From Pseudosporangium ferrugineum (lineage in GTDB: Bacteria > Actinomycetota > Actinomycetes > Mycobacteriales > Micromonosporaceae), in assembly GCF_003002065.1 (NCBI RefSeq), contig NZ_PVZG01000011.1, positions 62,001 through 126,000 on the forward strand: a stretch of DNA of 64,000 bases. Reading direction: 5' to 3'. The notes under the pieces were generated by a model. That model searched no databases. It saw only the letters and a program-made list of their open reading frames with translations, and was not told where the DNA came from. The position numbers and the translations under genes were made by a program. Numbering within the stretch: the stretch's first letter is position 1; the number at the start of each line of letters is the position of its first letter. Shown piece after piece: positions 16,939-24,909 of the stretch.

Positions 16939-16952
16939 ACTATCCCTCAGGT

Positions 16953-17048
16953 AAGTACTGCACTTCAAGGTGCTCACTCTCCATCGGGAAGTGACGTTCG
17001 ACCACCGCCGTTGTGCTCGTACGGCGGTCGACCGGCCGCCGTACGAGC
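16953..17048. promoter_or_regulatory. Divergent promoter region with two inverted repeats
   Basis: Between the HxlR and NmrA-type genes. AAGTACTGCACTT (16953-16965) is a short-arm repeat like known HxlR operators. A 13-bp arm pair starting GCTCGTACGGCGG (17015-17027) and its complement (17036-17048) with an 8-nt spacer lies just upstream of the ribosome-binding site of the 17064 gene. The second could be an operator or an mRNA hairpin that shields the AAAGGGAG box. Confidence 0.45.
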
Positions 17049-17063
17049 AAAGGGAGTTCACTG

Positions 17064-17906
17064 ATGACCATCGTCGTCACCGGCGCCACCGGACACCTCG
17101 GCCGCCTCGCGGTCGAGTCGCTGATCGGCCGCGGAGTGCCCGCCGCCGAGATCGTGGCCATCGGCCGCAGCGTCGAGAAGATCCAGGATCTCGCGGACCG
17201 CGGTGTGGTCGTGAAGCAGGCCTCGTACGACGAACCCGACACGCTGCGGGAGGCGTTCGCCGGCGCCGACAAGCTGCTCTTCGTCTCGGCCAGCGAGCCG
17301 GGCAAGCGGATTCAGCAGCACACCAACGTGATCGAGGCCGCCAAGGAGGCCGGGATCGGCAAGGTGGTCTACACCAGCATCCCGCGCGCCGACACCTCGC
17401 CGCTGATCCTCGCGAGCGAGCACCGCGTCACCGAGCAGGCGCTCACCGAGTCCGGCGTCCCGTCGGTGTTCGTGCGCAACAGCTGGTACCTGGAGAACTA
17501 CGACCTCAAGGGTGCGCTCGAGCACGGCCTCTACGGCGCCGCGGGCGAGGGCAAGATCAGCATCGCGACCCGGGCGGACTACGCCGAGGCCGCCGCGGCG
17601 GCGGTCCTCACGGACGACGAGCAGCGGGTGTACGAGCTGGGCGGCGAGGGTGTGACGCTGGCCGAGCTGGCCGCCGTGGTGTCGCAGCAGTCCGGCCGCG
17701 AGGTCGCGTACACCGACCTGGGCCCGGAGAAGTACACGGAATTCCTGGTGAGTGTCGGCGTACCGGAGGGCTTCGCCGCGATCCTGGCCGACTCGGACAA
17801 GCACGCGGCCGAGGGCGCTCTGCACACGGGCACCGAGGACATCGAGAAGCTCCTCGGCCGGCCGGTGACCCCGCTCGCGCAGGCCGTCGCGGCGGCCCTG
17901 GCCTGA
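17064..17906 (+). CDS. NmrA/QorB-like NAD(P)H-dependent oxidoreductase (SDR fold)
   Basis: 280 residues starting MTIVVTGATGHLGRLAVESL, the GxxGxxG dinucleotide-binding motif of atypical short-chain dehydrogenases. KVVYTSIPRADTSPL and FVRNSWYLENY match the NmrA/QorB group (NAD(P)H:quinone oxidoreductase 2 type), which lacks the classical YxxxK pair. The ATG at 17064 has AAAGGGAG about 8 nt upstream. Divergence from HxlR suggests induction by quinones or reactive electrophiles. Confidence 0.87.
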   Translation: MTIVVTGATGHLGRLAVESLIGRGVPAAEIVAIGRSVEKIQDLADRGVVVKQASYDEPDTLREAFAGADKLLFVSASEPGKRIQQHTNVIEAAKEAGIGKVVYTSIPRADTSPLILASEHRVTEQALTESGVPSVFVRNSWYLENYDLKGALEHGLYGAAGEGKISIATRADYAEAAAAAVLTDDEQRVYELGGEGVTLAELAAVVSQQSGREVAYTDLGPEKYTEFLVSVGVPEGFAAILADSDKHAAEGALHTGTEDIEKLLGRPVTPLAQAVAAALA

Positions 17907-17943
17907 TGCGGAAGAGGGGGCGCCGGGTGGCGCCCCCTCACGC

Positions 17944-18234
17944 TCACGCGCCGTACGGCGGAGGCGGCGGCTGGCGCCGCGTCTCGCGGTACTCCTCCAC
18001 GACCTCGCCGTCGCGGTAGACGGGTTCGTTGCGCACGACCGGGCGCTGCTCGACGACGGTCGCGGGGCGACGCCGGCTGTTCCAGTACCAGACCGTGATG
18101 ATCAGACCGATCAGGCCGGCCAGCATCAGCACATAGCCGACCACGTTGATATCCAGACCGCTGATGTCCGCGTTGACGGCGAACGCGAGGATCGCGCCCA
18201 GCGCCAACAAGAAGATGCTTCCACCGATGCCCAT
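17944..18234 (-). CDS. Small two-helix membrane protein (DUF6458-like)
   Basis: 96 residues beginning MGIGGSIFLLALGAILAFAV. Two membrane helices are joined by a short acidic loop (NADISGLDINVVG), then a charged Arg/Glu-rich cytosolic tail ending in a poly-Pro stretch (QPPPPPYGA). The ATG at 18234 has AGGGAGG seven nt upstream. The N-terminus matches a widespread small actinobacterial membrane family with unknown function. A single gene, convergent with the upstream reductase gene. Confidence 0.8.
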   Translation of the reverse strand: MGIGGSIFLLALGAILAFAVNADISGLDINVVGYVLMLAGLIGLIITVWYWNSRRRPATVVEQRPVVRNEPVYRDGEVVEEYRETRRQPPPPPYGA

Positions 18235-18335
18235 CGGGACCTCCCTGGCTCGCGGCTGCCGCACCGAGCCGCGGCAATTCGTCGTTGCGGGTGTCTACCC
18301 AGACGGGCCGAAGCTCAATCAGGCATGCTCTTCCC

Positions 18336-18851
18336 ATGACCGCACGCACCCTCGTCCTGCTCCGCCACGGCAAGGCGGAAACCCCCGATGAGCGGCCGGA
18401 CTTCGACCGCCGGCTGACCGACCGCGGGCGCGCGGACGCGGCCGTGGCCGGTGCCTGGCTGGCGGCGCAGAACCTGCGGCCGGACGTCGTGCTGTGCTCG
18501 CCGGCCGCCCGGACCCGCGAGACCTGGGACGCCGCGGCGGCCGCACTGGCCGCGGCCGCGCCGGAGGGCCCGGTGCCGCAGGTCCGCTACGAGGACGGCC
18601 TGTACGCGGGCGGCCGCACCGAGCTCGTCGACCTGCTCCGGGCACTGCCCGACGCGGTCTCGACCGTGCTGGTGGTGGGGCACAATCCGACCGTGTCCGA
18701 CGTGTCCGTCCTGCTGCGGCCGGACGACACCGGGGCGTTCACCGAGGGCCTGAAGACGTCCGGGATCGCCGTACACCGGATGGAAGGGTCCTGGTCGACG
18801 ACCGAGCCGGGGTCGATGCCGCTCCTCACCGAGCACACGGCACGCGGCTGA
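18336..18851 (+). CDS. SixA-type histidine phosphatase
   Basis: 171 residues, MTARTLVLLRHGKAETPDER. RHG (residues 10-12) supplies the phosphohistidine intermediate, ETWDAAA/LCSPAARTRET holds the second Arg, and VVGHNPTVSDV holds the second catalytic His. Length and motifs match the short SixA-like branch of the histidine phosphatase superfamily, which acts on phosphohistidine proteins or small phosphoesters. The substrate here is unknown. The ATG at 18336 is preceded by a weak ribosome site. A strong bidirectional terminator follows the stop. Confidence 0.87.
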   Translation: MTARTLVLLRHGKAETPDERPDFDRRLTDRGRADAAVAGAWLAAQNLRPDVVLCSPAARTRETWDAAAAALAAAAPEGPVPQVRYEDGLYAGGRTELVDLLRALPDAVSTVLVVGHNPTVSDVSVLLRPDDTGAFTEGLKTSGIAVHRMEGSWSTTEPGSMPLLTEHTARG

Positions 18852-18859
18852 GCACACGA

Positions 18860-18891
18860 AAAACCGGCGGACGCCCTTGTCCGCCGGTTTT
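18860..18891. terminator. Bidirectional terminator
   Basis: AAAACCGGCGGAC and GTCCGCCGGTTTT form a 13-bp stem with a 6-nt loop, A-tract on the left and T-tract on the right. It serves both the phosphatase (+) and the acyl-CoA dehydrogenase gene (-). Confidence 0.92.
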
Positions 18892-18926
18892 CCGTGTTCA
18901 GGAGAGCACTCCGGGGAGTGCGAAGC

Positions 18927-20783
18927 TCAGAATGCCTCTTCGGGCAGGTCCATCAGGTCGAGCGTGGTGTTCTCGATGATCCGGCGGTCCGCGCCGATCC
19001 GGGGCAGGATCTCGCGGGTGAAGAACCGGGCCGCGGCGACCTTGCCCTCGTAGAAGGCCTTCTCCGAGGCGCTCAGGTCGGTGCCGAGCTTCTTGAGGGA
19101 GACCTCGGCGCCACGCAGCAGCAGCCACGAGACGACCACGTCGCCGAGCGCCAGCAGCACCCGCCGCGAGGTCAGGCCGACCTTGTACAGCTCGCGGGTC
19201 TCGCCACCCTGGACCGCCTGCAGCCAGCCCATCTGCACGCCGAGGATGGCCTGGAGCTCGCCGAGCGCCTTGCCCAGCGCCAGCCGCTCCTCCTTGAGCT
19301 GACCGTTGCCGGCCTCGCTCTCGATGAACCCCTGCATCTCGGTGGCGATCGTGGCGAGCCCGACGCCCTGGTCCTTCACGATCTTGCGGAAGATCAGGTC
19401 GAGGCTCTGGATCGCGGTGGTGCCCTCGTACAGGGTGTCGATCTTGGCGTCCCGGACGTACTGCTCGAGCGGGTAGTCCTGGAGGAAGCCGGAACCGCCG
19501 AAGGTCTGCAGCGACTCGTGGCCGAGCAGCTCGTACGCCCGCTCCGAACCCACGCCCTTGACCAGCGGGAGCAGCAGGTCGTTGACCCGGGCGGCCGACT
19601 TGGCGCCCTCGGTGTCGCCGGCGGCCTCGGCGATGTAGACCTTGTCCTGCCAGGTCGCGGTGTAGATGACCAGAGAACGCAGGCCCTCCGCGTACGCCTT
19701 CTGCAGCATCAGCGAGCGGCGTACGTCCGGGTGGTGGGTGATCGTGACGCGCGGGGCCGCCTTGTCGGAATTCTGCACCAGGTCGGCGCCCTGGACGCGG
19801 TTCTTCGCGTACTCGAGCGCGTTCTGGTAACCCGTCGACAGGGTGGCGATGGCCTTGGTGCCGACCATCATCCGGGCGTACTCGATGATCATGAACATCT
19901 GCCGGATGCCCTGGTGCTTCTCGCCGAGCAGCCAGCCCTTGGCCGGGGTGCCGTGCTCGCCGAACGTCAGCTCGCAGGTGTTCGAGACCTTCAGGCCCAT
20001 CTTGTGCTCGACGTTCGTGGCGTAGACGCCGTTGCGCTCGCCCAGCTCGCCGGTCTCCGCGTCGAAGTGGAACTTCGGCACGATGAACAGCGACAGGCCC
20101 TTGGTGCCCGGGCCGCCGACGCCGTCGACACCCACCGGACGCGCGAGCACGTAGTGGATGATGTTGTCGCTGAGGTCGTGCTCACCCGAGGTGATGAAGC
20201 GCTTGACGCCCTCGATGTGCCACGAGCCGTCCGGCTGCGGGATCGCCCGGGCGCGGCCGGCGCCGACGTCGGAACCCGCGTCGGGCTCGGTCAGCACCAT
20301 CGTCGAGCCCCACTGCTTGTCGACGAAGAGCTTGGCCCACTTCTTCTGCTCGTCCGTGCCCTCGACGTCCACGACGTGCGCGAACGAGGGGCCGGAGGAG
20401 TACATCCAGATCGGGGCGTTGGCGCCCAGGATCTGCTCGGCGATGGCCCACCAGAGGGACCGCGGCGCGAGCGTGCCGCCGAGGCGCTCGGGAAGGTCGA
20501 GGCGCCAGAACTCGGACGCCATGAACGCGGCGTACGACTTCTTGAACGACTCGGGCAGCGGCGCGGTGTGAGTCGCCGGGTCGAACTTCGGCGGGTTGCG
20601 GTCCGCATCGGTGTAGCTGGCCGCGAGATCCTCGCGGGCGAGCCGGTTCACCTCGGCGAGCACATCCCGTGCGGTCTCGGCGTCGATGCCGTCGAACGGC
20701 GCCTGCCCGAACGCACGATCCGCCCCGAAGACCTCGAAGAGGTTGAACTCCAGGTCGCGCAGGTTGCTCTTGTAGTGAGTCAT
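18927..20783 (-). CDS. fadE: Acyl-CoA dehydrogenase, FadE5-like large type
   Basis: 618 residues, about 200 longer than classical acyl-CoA dehydrogenases and close to the FadE5 group. Family motifs: MVLTEPDAGSDVGAGRA (FAD/substrate loop), KRFITSGEHDLSDN, KMGLKVSNTCELTFGE, the helical C-domain with a PLEQYVRDAKIDTLYEGTTAIQ signature, and an added helical C-terminal extension. Glu in YEGTTAIQ lies in the position of the catalytic or FAD-contact loop. It introduces the trans-2 double bond in acyl-CoAs and passes electrons through ETF to EtfD. Two TTACCC-type palindromes lie just upstream, the same element as before etfD at 39.8 kb, so the two may be co-regulated. Confidence 0.92.
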   Translation of the reverse strand: MTHYKSNLRDLEFNLFEVFGADRAFGQAPFDGIDAETARDVLAEVNRLAREDLAASYTDADRNPPKFDPATHTAPLPESFKKSYAAFMASEFWRLDLPERLGGTLAPRSLWWAIAEQILGANAPIWMYSSGPSFAHVVDVEGTDEQKKWAKLFVDKQWGSTMVLTEPDAGSDVGAGRARAIPQPDGSWHIEGVKRFITSGEHDLSDNIIHYVLARPVGVDGVGGPGTKGLSLFIVPKFHFDAETGELGERNGVYATNVEHKMGLKVSNTCELTFGEHGTPAKGWLLGEKHQGIRQMFMIIEYARMMVGTKAIATLSTGYQNALEYAKNRVQGADLVQNSDKAAPRVTITHHPDVRRSLMLQKAYAEGLRSLVIYTATWQDKVYIAEAAGDTEGAKSAARVNDLLLPLVKGVGSERAYELLGHESLQTFGGSGFLQDYPLEQYVRDAKIDTLYEGTTAIQSLDLIFRKIVKDQGVGLATIATEMQGFIESEAGNGQLKEERLALGKALGELQAILGVQMGWLQAVQGGETRELYKVGLTSRRVLLALGDVVVSWLLLRGAEVSLKKLGTDLSASEKAFYEGKVAAARFFTREILPRIGADRRIIENTTLDLMDLPEEAF

Positions 20784-20813
20784 GTGTTCTTGGCCCCGCT
20801 CTCCGGACGCGAG

Positions 20814-20851
20814 TTACCCGTCAGTAACCCCACTGTATTACCCACTGGTAG
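20814..20851. promoter_or_regulatory. Two TTACCC...GGTAA palindromes upstream of fadE
   Basis: TTACCCGTCAGTAA (20814-20827) and TTACCCACTGGTAG (20838-20851), centres 24 bp apart, 31-68 bp upstream of the fadE ATG. They match the perfect site before etfD. TetR-family fatty-acid regulators often use such sites. Confidence 0.6.
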
Positions 20852-20944
20852 GACCCGACAAGTCGCGTCCGATCATTCGGGCCAGGGCCGGCCGGCCTGA
20901 GCGGGCGGGACGATCTCCGGCGGCTTGGGGGACGAACGCCGCCG

Positions 20945-20978
20945 AATGTCCGAGCGGGCCGACCACCGTTCGGACATT
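20945..20978. promoter_or_regulatory. Inverted repeat AATGTCCGA ... TCGGACATT
   Basis: Arms of 13 bp with one mismatch (20945-20957 and 20966-20978) and an 8-bp spacer, in the divergent region between fadE and the 75-aa gene, 97 bp before the latter. A candidate operator for the small gene. Confidence 0.45.
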
Positions 20979-21074
20979 TGCAAGCCGCCGCGCCGCAGGG
21001 ACGTATCGACGTGTGCGCCGCGTCGTTGCTTTCGATGTACGCGCAGGACGTACGCAGACCCGGGGAGGTCTTTC

Positions 21075-21302
21075 ATGTTCGCCACGATCAAGAGCCTGAT
21101 TCCCGAGCCTCGCCAGGCCGACCAGCCCCGCCACTACGTCGGGCGGCACCGGCAGCCCGAGACGGTGACGGCGATCGCCGCGGTTCCCGTCGTGCCGGTC
21201 CCCGTGCCGGCTGGGGGCGTACCGTCGCAGGTGACGCCGTCCACGACGGCGAACGCGCCGCTCGCGGAGGCCGTGGAGTCCCCGGCCCCGCGGGTCGGCT
21301 AA
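21075..21302 (+). CDS. Small hypothetical protein, 75 aa, Pro/Val/Ala-rich tail
   Basis: MFATIKSLIPEPRQADQPRH at the start, then a Val/Pro/Ala-rich low-complexity tail. The ATG has GGGGAGG seven nt upstream, so translation is plausible. No domain was recognised. Its stop overlaps by four bases the stop of the convergent phosphatase gene. Confidence 0.55.
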   Translation: MFATIKSLIPEPRQADQPRHYVGRHRQPETVTAIAAVPVVPVPVPAGGVPSQVTPSTTANAPLAEAVESPAPRVG

Positions 21303-22426
21303 CTGCCGGCGGCGCCGACCTCCCAGCTGGGAATCGGTACGGCCGGACCACCGTCGGACCCGGCGTACTCGAGCAGCACCAGGGCGATGTCGTCCTCCAA
21401 CTGCCCGTGCACCCAGTCGACGAGAGCCGTCTCCAGCGACGCGAGCCCGTCGCCGACCGTGCCGTGACCCAGCAGGCGCCACGCCCGGTCGGCCGTCGGG
21501 AAGAACTCGCCGTCGCGGCGGGCCTCGCCCAGTCCGTCGGTGAACAGCAGCAGCCGGTCGCCCGGCTCCAGGCGCTCGATGCGCGGCTGGGCGACGGGCA
21601 TGAAGCCCAGCGGAGGCGCCGGGGCCGGCGGGTCGAGCGCGATGACCTCACCCCGCCGCAGCAGCAGCGGCGCCGGATGTCCACAGTTGACGATCGTGAG
21701 CGTGCCGCCGCGCTCCTCGACCAGCGCCGCCGTCACGAAGTCCTCGTCGCCGACGCTGCGGGCCACCGCCCGGTCCAGGTCGGTGACGATCGCCCGCAGA
21801 TCGGCCCGCTCGTACGCGACGTGCCGGTACGACCCGAGCACGATGCTGGCCAGCCGGACCGCGTCGAGGCCCTTGCCCCGCACGTCGCCGATGATGATCC
21901 GTACGCCGTACGGGGTGTCCAGCGCCTCGTAGAGGTCTCCGCCGATGTCCGCGGCGGCGGACGCCGAGATGTACCGGCCGGCCACCGCCAGGGCGCCCAC
22001 CTGCGGCCCCACCGGGCGCAGCACGGCCTGCTGGGCCACGGCCGCGAGCCGCACCAGCTCCGCGATCCGGGTGGCCTGCCGCTGCCGGATGGTCGCCACC
22101 GCCGCGGCGATCCCGGTGGAGAGCATGATGCCCGTCACGTTGATCATGCCGACCGAGCCGAACGAACCGCTCGCGGTCGCGAAGACCAGGCCGACGGCGG
22201 TGGCGAGCGCACCCACCGACAGCACCGCCTGCCAGTACGCGAACACCGCGGCGAGGAACGGCACCGCCGCGAAGAGCCCGACGAAGTTGGCCTCGAGGCC
22301 GTCCGTGATCTCCAGCCCGGACACTGCGGCGAGCAGCACGAGGGCCGCGCCGAGACCGGCGCGGTTCCCGGGACTGAGCGGGCGGCGGCCCGACGGCAAC
22401 TTAGGCATGGGTACGCCGAACAGCAT
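21299..22426 (-). CDS. PP2C / SpoIIE-type serine phosphatase with N-terminal membrane domain
   Basis: 375 residues. The first 115 are hydrophobic with about four helices, then a short coiled linker (RQRQATRIAELVRL), then a SpoIIE/RsbU domain with metal-binding acids in AADIGGDLYEAL, IIGDVRGKGLDAV, VNCGHPAPLLL, LLFTDGLGEAR and EDDIALVLLEY. Such enzymes dephosphorylate anti-anti-sigma factors in partner-switching pathways. No anti-sigma or STAS gene is adjacent, so the target is elsewhere. The start at 22426 is the first ATG (MLFGVPMPK); an internal ATG seven codons later is possible. Confidence 0.9.
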   Translation of the reverse strand: MLFGVPMPKLPSGRRPLSPGNRAGLGAALVLLAAVSGLEITDGLEANFVGLFAAVPFLAAVFAYWQAVLSVGALATAVGLVFATASGSFGSVGMINVTGIMLSTGIAAAVATIRQRQATRIAELVRLAAVAQQAVLRPVGPQVGALAVAGRYISASAAADIGGDLYEALDTPYGVRIIIGDVRGKGLDAVRLASIVLGSYRHVAYERADLRAIVTDLDRAVARSVGDEDFVTAALVEERGGTLTIVNCGHPAPLLLRRGEVIALDPPAPAPPLGFMPVAQPRIERLEPGDRLLLFTDGLGEARRDGEFFPTADRAWRLLGHGTVGDGLASLETALVDWVHGQLEDDIALVLLEYAGSDGGPAVPIPSWEVGAAGS

Positions 22427-22526
22427 GCCTGATCCGCACCGGCCGCTGCATCATCTTGACCCCTAGTCTGACCGCGTTCTGTCCACTCGGCGGCTGTCGC
22501 GGGCACGGTGGTGACAGCATGTTCGC

Positions 22527-23075
22527 GTGACATCCGAGCTGCGTGACCTCCTGCGTGCCGAGTTCCGCTGGACCGAGCCGGAACCCGGCAGCGGCCTGCT
22601 CGTCAGCGACCGATCCGGGTGGTGGCGGCACCCACGGATCCTCGACGGCCTGGGACCCGGTCTGGCCGGCCTCTTCCCCGGCAGCAGCCCGACGGTCGTC
22701 GTCTCCCCGGAGGTGACCGGCTTCCTCGTCGGGCCGCTGGTGGCGCGCGCGCTGGGGGTGGGCTTCGTGGAGGCGTACCGCGCCGGCGCCCGCCGGCCGA
22801 TCGCGGAACCGATGACCTGGGTGGACATTCCGGCCGATCACCGCGGCGACGCGCAGCGTCTGGGAGTGCGTACCCATCTGATCGGTACGGCCGACCGCAT
22901 CCTGATCGTGGACGACTGGGCGGTCACCGGCGCGCAGACCCACGCCCTGCACATCCTCGCGGGCCGCCTCGGCGCGAGCGTGGCCGGCACCGCCGTGATC
23001 GTGGACGAGTGCCCGCCGGAGGTCGCCGCCGGACTCGGCCTCCGCGGCCTGCTCACCGGGGCGGATCTGAGCTAG
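22527..23075 (+). CDS. Type I phosphoribosyltransferase-like protein
   Basis: 182 residues from a GTG at 22527. ILIVDDWAVTGAQTHAL at about 130-147 is the PRPP-binding loop, with DD followed by the TGA turn, and the fold around it (VVVSPEVTGFLVGPLVARAL, VGFVEAYRAG) fits the type I PRTase family. The substrate base is not evident. Many such stand-alone proteins act in purine salvage or have lost catalysis. It is divergent from the SpoIIE gene. Confidence 0.8.
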   Translation: MTSELRDLLRAEFRWTEPEPGSGLLVSDRSGWWRHPRILDGLGPGLAGLFPGSSPTVVVSPEVTGFLVGPLVARALGVGFVEAYRAGARRPIAEPMTWVDIPADHRGDAQRLGVRTHLIGTADRILIVDDWAVTGAQTHALHILAGRLGASVAGTAVIVDECPPEVAAGLGLRGLLTGADLS

Positions 23076-23098
23076 GTACCGGGTGGCGCCTAGGTACC
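23072..23098. promoter_or_regulatory. Direct repeat CTAGGTACC, two copies
   Basis: CTAGGTACC at 23072-23080 and 23090-23098, 18 bp apart, between the phosphoribosyltransferase stop and the next small membrane gene. Possible regulator half-sites; the first copy overlaps the TAG stop. Confidence 0.3.
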
Positions 23099-23141
23099 GC
23101 TACTCAGGAACGGCCGTCGATGGCTTACCAGGATGGTCGGC

Positions 23142-23447
23142 ATGACCAAGTTCTTCTTCGGCAACTGGGTGACCCGCATCTATCTGTTCGCCGTCGCCAT
23201 CACCGCGGTCATCCTGATCGGTGCCAACCTCGCCACCGGCGATCAGGAGCCGTCGTTCGCGGCGATCTACCTGATCGGCCTGACCGCCCCGGTCTCGGTG
23301 ATCTTCGCGCCGATCGCGCTGCTCGGCGACGGCTGGCCGGCCATCGGCATGCTGTGGGGCAGCGTCGTGGCCGGGCTGCTGCTCAACACGCTGCTCATCA
23401 ACACGATCGTGGGCGAGGTCGGCCGCTTCCGCTCCCGCCGCGCCTGA
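23142..23447 (+). CDS. Small membrane protein resembling the SCO4225 family
   Basis: 101 residues, MTKFFFGNWVTRIYLFAVAI, three hydrophobic segments (about 10-30, 42-62, 68-92) and a basic tail. The ATG at 23142 is preferred because AGGATGG lies just before it; an ATG inside that element at 23133 would leave no ribosome site. The layout resembles SCO4225-like membrane proteins of streptomycetes. No function is known. Confidence 0.65.
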   Translation: MTKFFFGNWVTRIYLFAVAITAVILIGANLATGDQEPSFAAIYLIGLTAPVSVIFAPIALLGDGWPAIGMLWGSVVAGLLLNTLLINTIVGEVGRFRSRRA

Positions 23448-23463
23448 CGTCCGCAGCCCTCGC

Positions 23464-23751
23464 TCAGGCCGGGCTCTTCCAGTCGGCGAGTACGCCGCGG
23501 GTGGGCGTCCAGCCGGTCGCCGTGTACTCGGCCACGCCGCGAAGGACGTACGGATCCTGCGCCATCAGCTCGCGGGCCTCCTCCTCGGTGCCGACGCCGA
23601 GCAGCACGACACCGCCGACGGCGGGATCCTGCCGGCCGGCCGAGACGACCAGGCCCCGCTCCTCCAGGCCCGCCAGGAACGCGAGGTGCTCGTCGCGCAC
23701 CCGGTCCACCTCGTCGAGCGGGACAAGATACGTCGAGATCATCAGGTACAC
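23464..23751 (-). CDS. YCII-related domain protein
   Basis: About 95 residues with the YciI ferredoxin-like fold pattern: HLAFLAGLEERGLVVSAGRQ, GGVVLLGVGTEEEARELM and the conserved Asp-Pro in AQDPYVLRGVAEY. GTG at 23751 is chosen for a GGAGAGG box about 8 nt upstream; an upstream GTG at 23772 is in frame. YciI-like proteins are small putative enzymes with a conserved His/Asp site. It lies convergent to the membrane protein gene. Confidence 0.8.
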   Translation of the reverse strand: MYLMISTYLVPLDEVDRVRDEHLAFLAGLEERGLVVSAGRQDPAVGGVVLLGVGTEEEARELMAQDPYVLRGVAEYTATGWTPTRGVLADWKSPA

Positions 23752-23855
23752 GATGGTGGTCCTCTCCGGCACGGAAGCTCGCGGTCATCGTACGATCGCC
23801 GGCCCGCCCGGGTGTTCCGGCCCGATTGTCAGCGACGGGGTCTAGCGTCCGGGAC

Positions 23856-24239
23856 ATGACAGCAGAGCAGGCCCCCCGACTGACGGTGGAATCGGTGAAC
23901 ATCGACTGCGCCGACCCGGAACGCCTGGCCGCCTTCTGGGCCGCCGCGACGGGCGGCTCGGTCACCGGCCGCTACGAGGACTTCGTCTTCGTCTCCCCAC
24001 CCGCTCGCGGCGGCGTGAAGCTGTACTTCCAGCGGGTCGCCGGCACACGCCCCGGCCGCAACACGATCCATCTGGACCTCGCGACGCCGCCGGGAGGCCG
24101 CGAGACGGAGGTGCGGCGGCTGATCGGGCTCGGCGCCACCAAGAAGTGGGACGTGATCGGCGAGGTGCCCTGGGTGGACTGGACGACCATGGCCGACCCG
24201 GAAGGCAACCTCTTCTGCGTCGGGGCGACCCACCGCTGA
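23856..24239 (+). CDS. VOC-superfamily glyoxalase-like protein
   Basis: 127 residues with one beta-alpha-beta-beta-beta pair of the glyoxalase-like family: VESVNIDCADPERLAAFWA at the start, KLYFQRVAG, NTIHLDLATP, and a final DPEGNLFCVG. His in IHLDL and the DPEGN turn are the usual signature of the Glyoxalase_6 group. The enzyme activity cannot be set from sequence. The ATG at 23856 is chosen over the upstream in-frame start at 23826 by family length. Confidence 0.85.
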   Translation: MTAEQAPRLTVESVNIDCADPERLAAFWAAATGGSVTGRYEDFVFVSPPARGGVKLYFQRVAGTRPGRNTIHLDLATPPGGRETEVRRLIGLGATKKWDVIGEVPWVDWTTMADPEGNLFCVGATHR

Positions 24240-24255
24240 GCCTCGCCCCTTCCGC

Positions 24256-24834
24256 TCAGGCGGTCGGCCAGGTGCGGAAGTTGTGGGAGCTCCGGCTCGG
24301 CGTCGGCCCCCGCTGCCCCTGGTAGCGCGAGCCGTACACGGCTGACCCGTACGGATGCTCGGCCGGGCTGGAGAGCCGGAAGATGCAGAGCTGGCCGATC
24401 TTCATGCCGGGCCACAGCTTGATCGGCAGATTGGCCACGTTGGACAGCTCCAGGGTGACGTGCCCCGAGAAGCCCGGGTCGATGAACCCGGCGGTCGAGT
24501 GGGTGAGCAGGCCGAGCCGGCCCAGGCTGCTCTTGCCCTCCAGGCGCCCCGCGAGCTGATCCCCCAGCGTGATCACCTCGAGCGTCGACGCCAGCACGAA
24601 CTCGCCCGGATGCAGCACGAACGGCTCACCGTCGCCGACCTCGACCTCGGCGGTCAGGTCGTCCTGCCGCTCCGCGGGGTCGATGTGCGTGTACAGGTGG
24701 TTGTTGAACACCCGGAAGAAGCGGTCCAGTCGCACGTCGATGCTGGAGGGCTGCATCAGCTCCGGCTCGAACGGCTCGAGCGCGAGGTTGCCCGACTTGA
24801 TCTCGGCCACCAGGTCACGGTCGGAGAGCAGCAT
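24256..24834 (-). CDS. dcd: dCTP deaminase
   Basis: 192 residues, MLLSDRDLVAEIKSGNLALE. The core motif GRLEGKSSLGRLGLLTHSTA with the catalytic Glu in the following strand (FIDPGFSGHVTLELSN) and the C-terminal GSRYQGQRGPTPSR lid identify Dcd. Actinobacterial members often act as bifunctional dCTP deaminase-dUTPases, giving dUMP for dTMP synthesis. A GTG two codons upstream (24840) is an alternative start. The gene is divergent from the PNPOx-like gene, with a LexA-like box in between. Confidence 0.93.
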   Translation of the reverse strand: MLLSDRDLVAEIKSGNLALEPFEPELMQPSSIDVRLDRFFRVFNNHLYTHIDPAERQDDLTAEVEVGDGEPFVLHPGEFVLASTLEVITLGDQLAGRLEGKSSLGRLGLLTHSTAGFIDPGFSGHVTLELSNVANLPIKLWPGMKIGQLCIFRLSSPAEHPYGSAVYGSRYQGQRGPTPSRSSHNFRTWPTA

Positions 24835-24881
24835 CGGCACACCATACCGACCAGCCCTTTCTGCGTGTTCGAGTGGTCGTC

Positions 24882-24897
24882 TCGTACATATGTTCGA
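24882..24897. promoter_or_regulatory. LexA (SOS) box candidate
   Basis: TCGTACATATGTTCGA differs at one base from the actinobacterial LexA palindrome TCGAACNNNNGTTCGA. It lies 13 bp before the ATG of the PNPOx-like gene and 48 bp upstream of dcd on the other strand, so it could repress either. The AT-rich centre also could be a -10 element. Confidence 0.55.
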
Positions 24898-24909
24898 TAT
24901 GATGTTGCC

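Noticed and set aside
18894..20900. Plus-strand 668-codon frame opposite fadE
   Set aside because: Shadow of the acyl-CoA dehydrogenase gene; no domain and no ribosome site.
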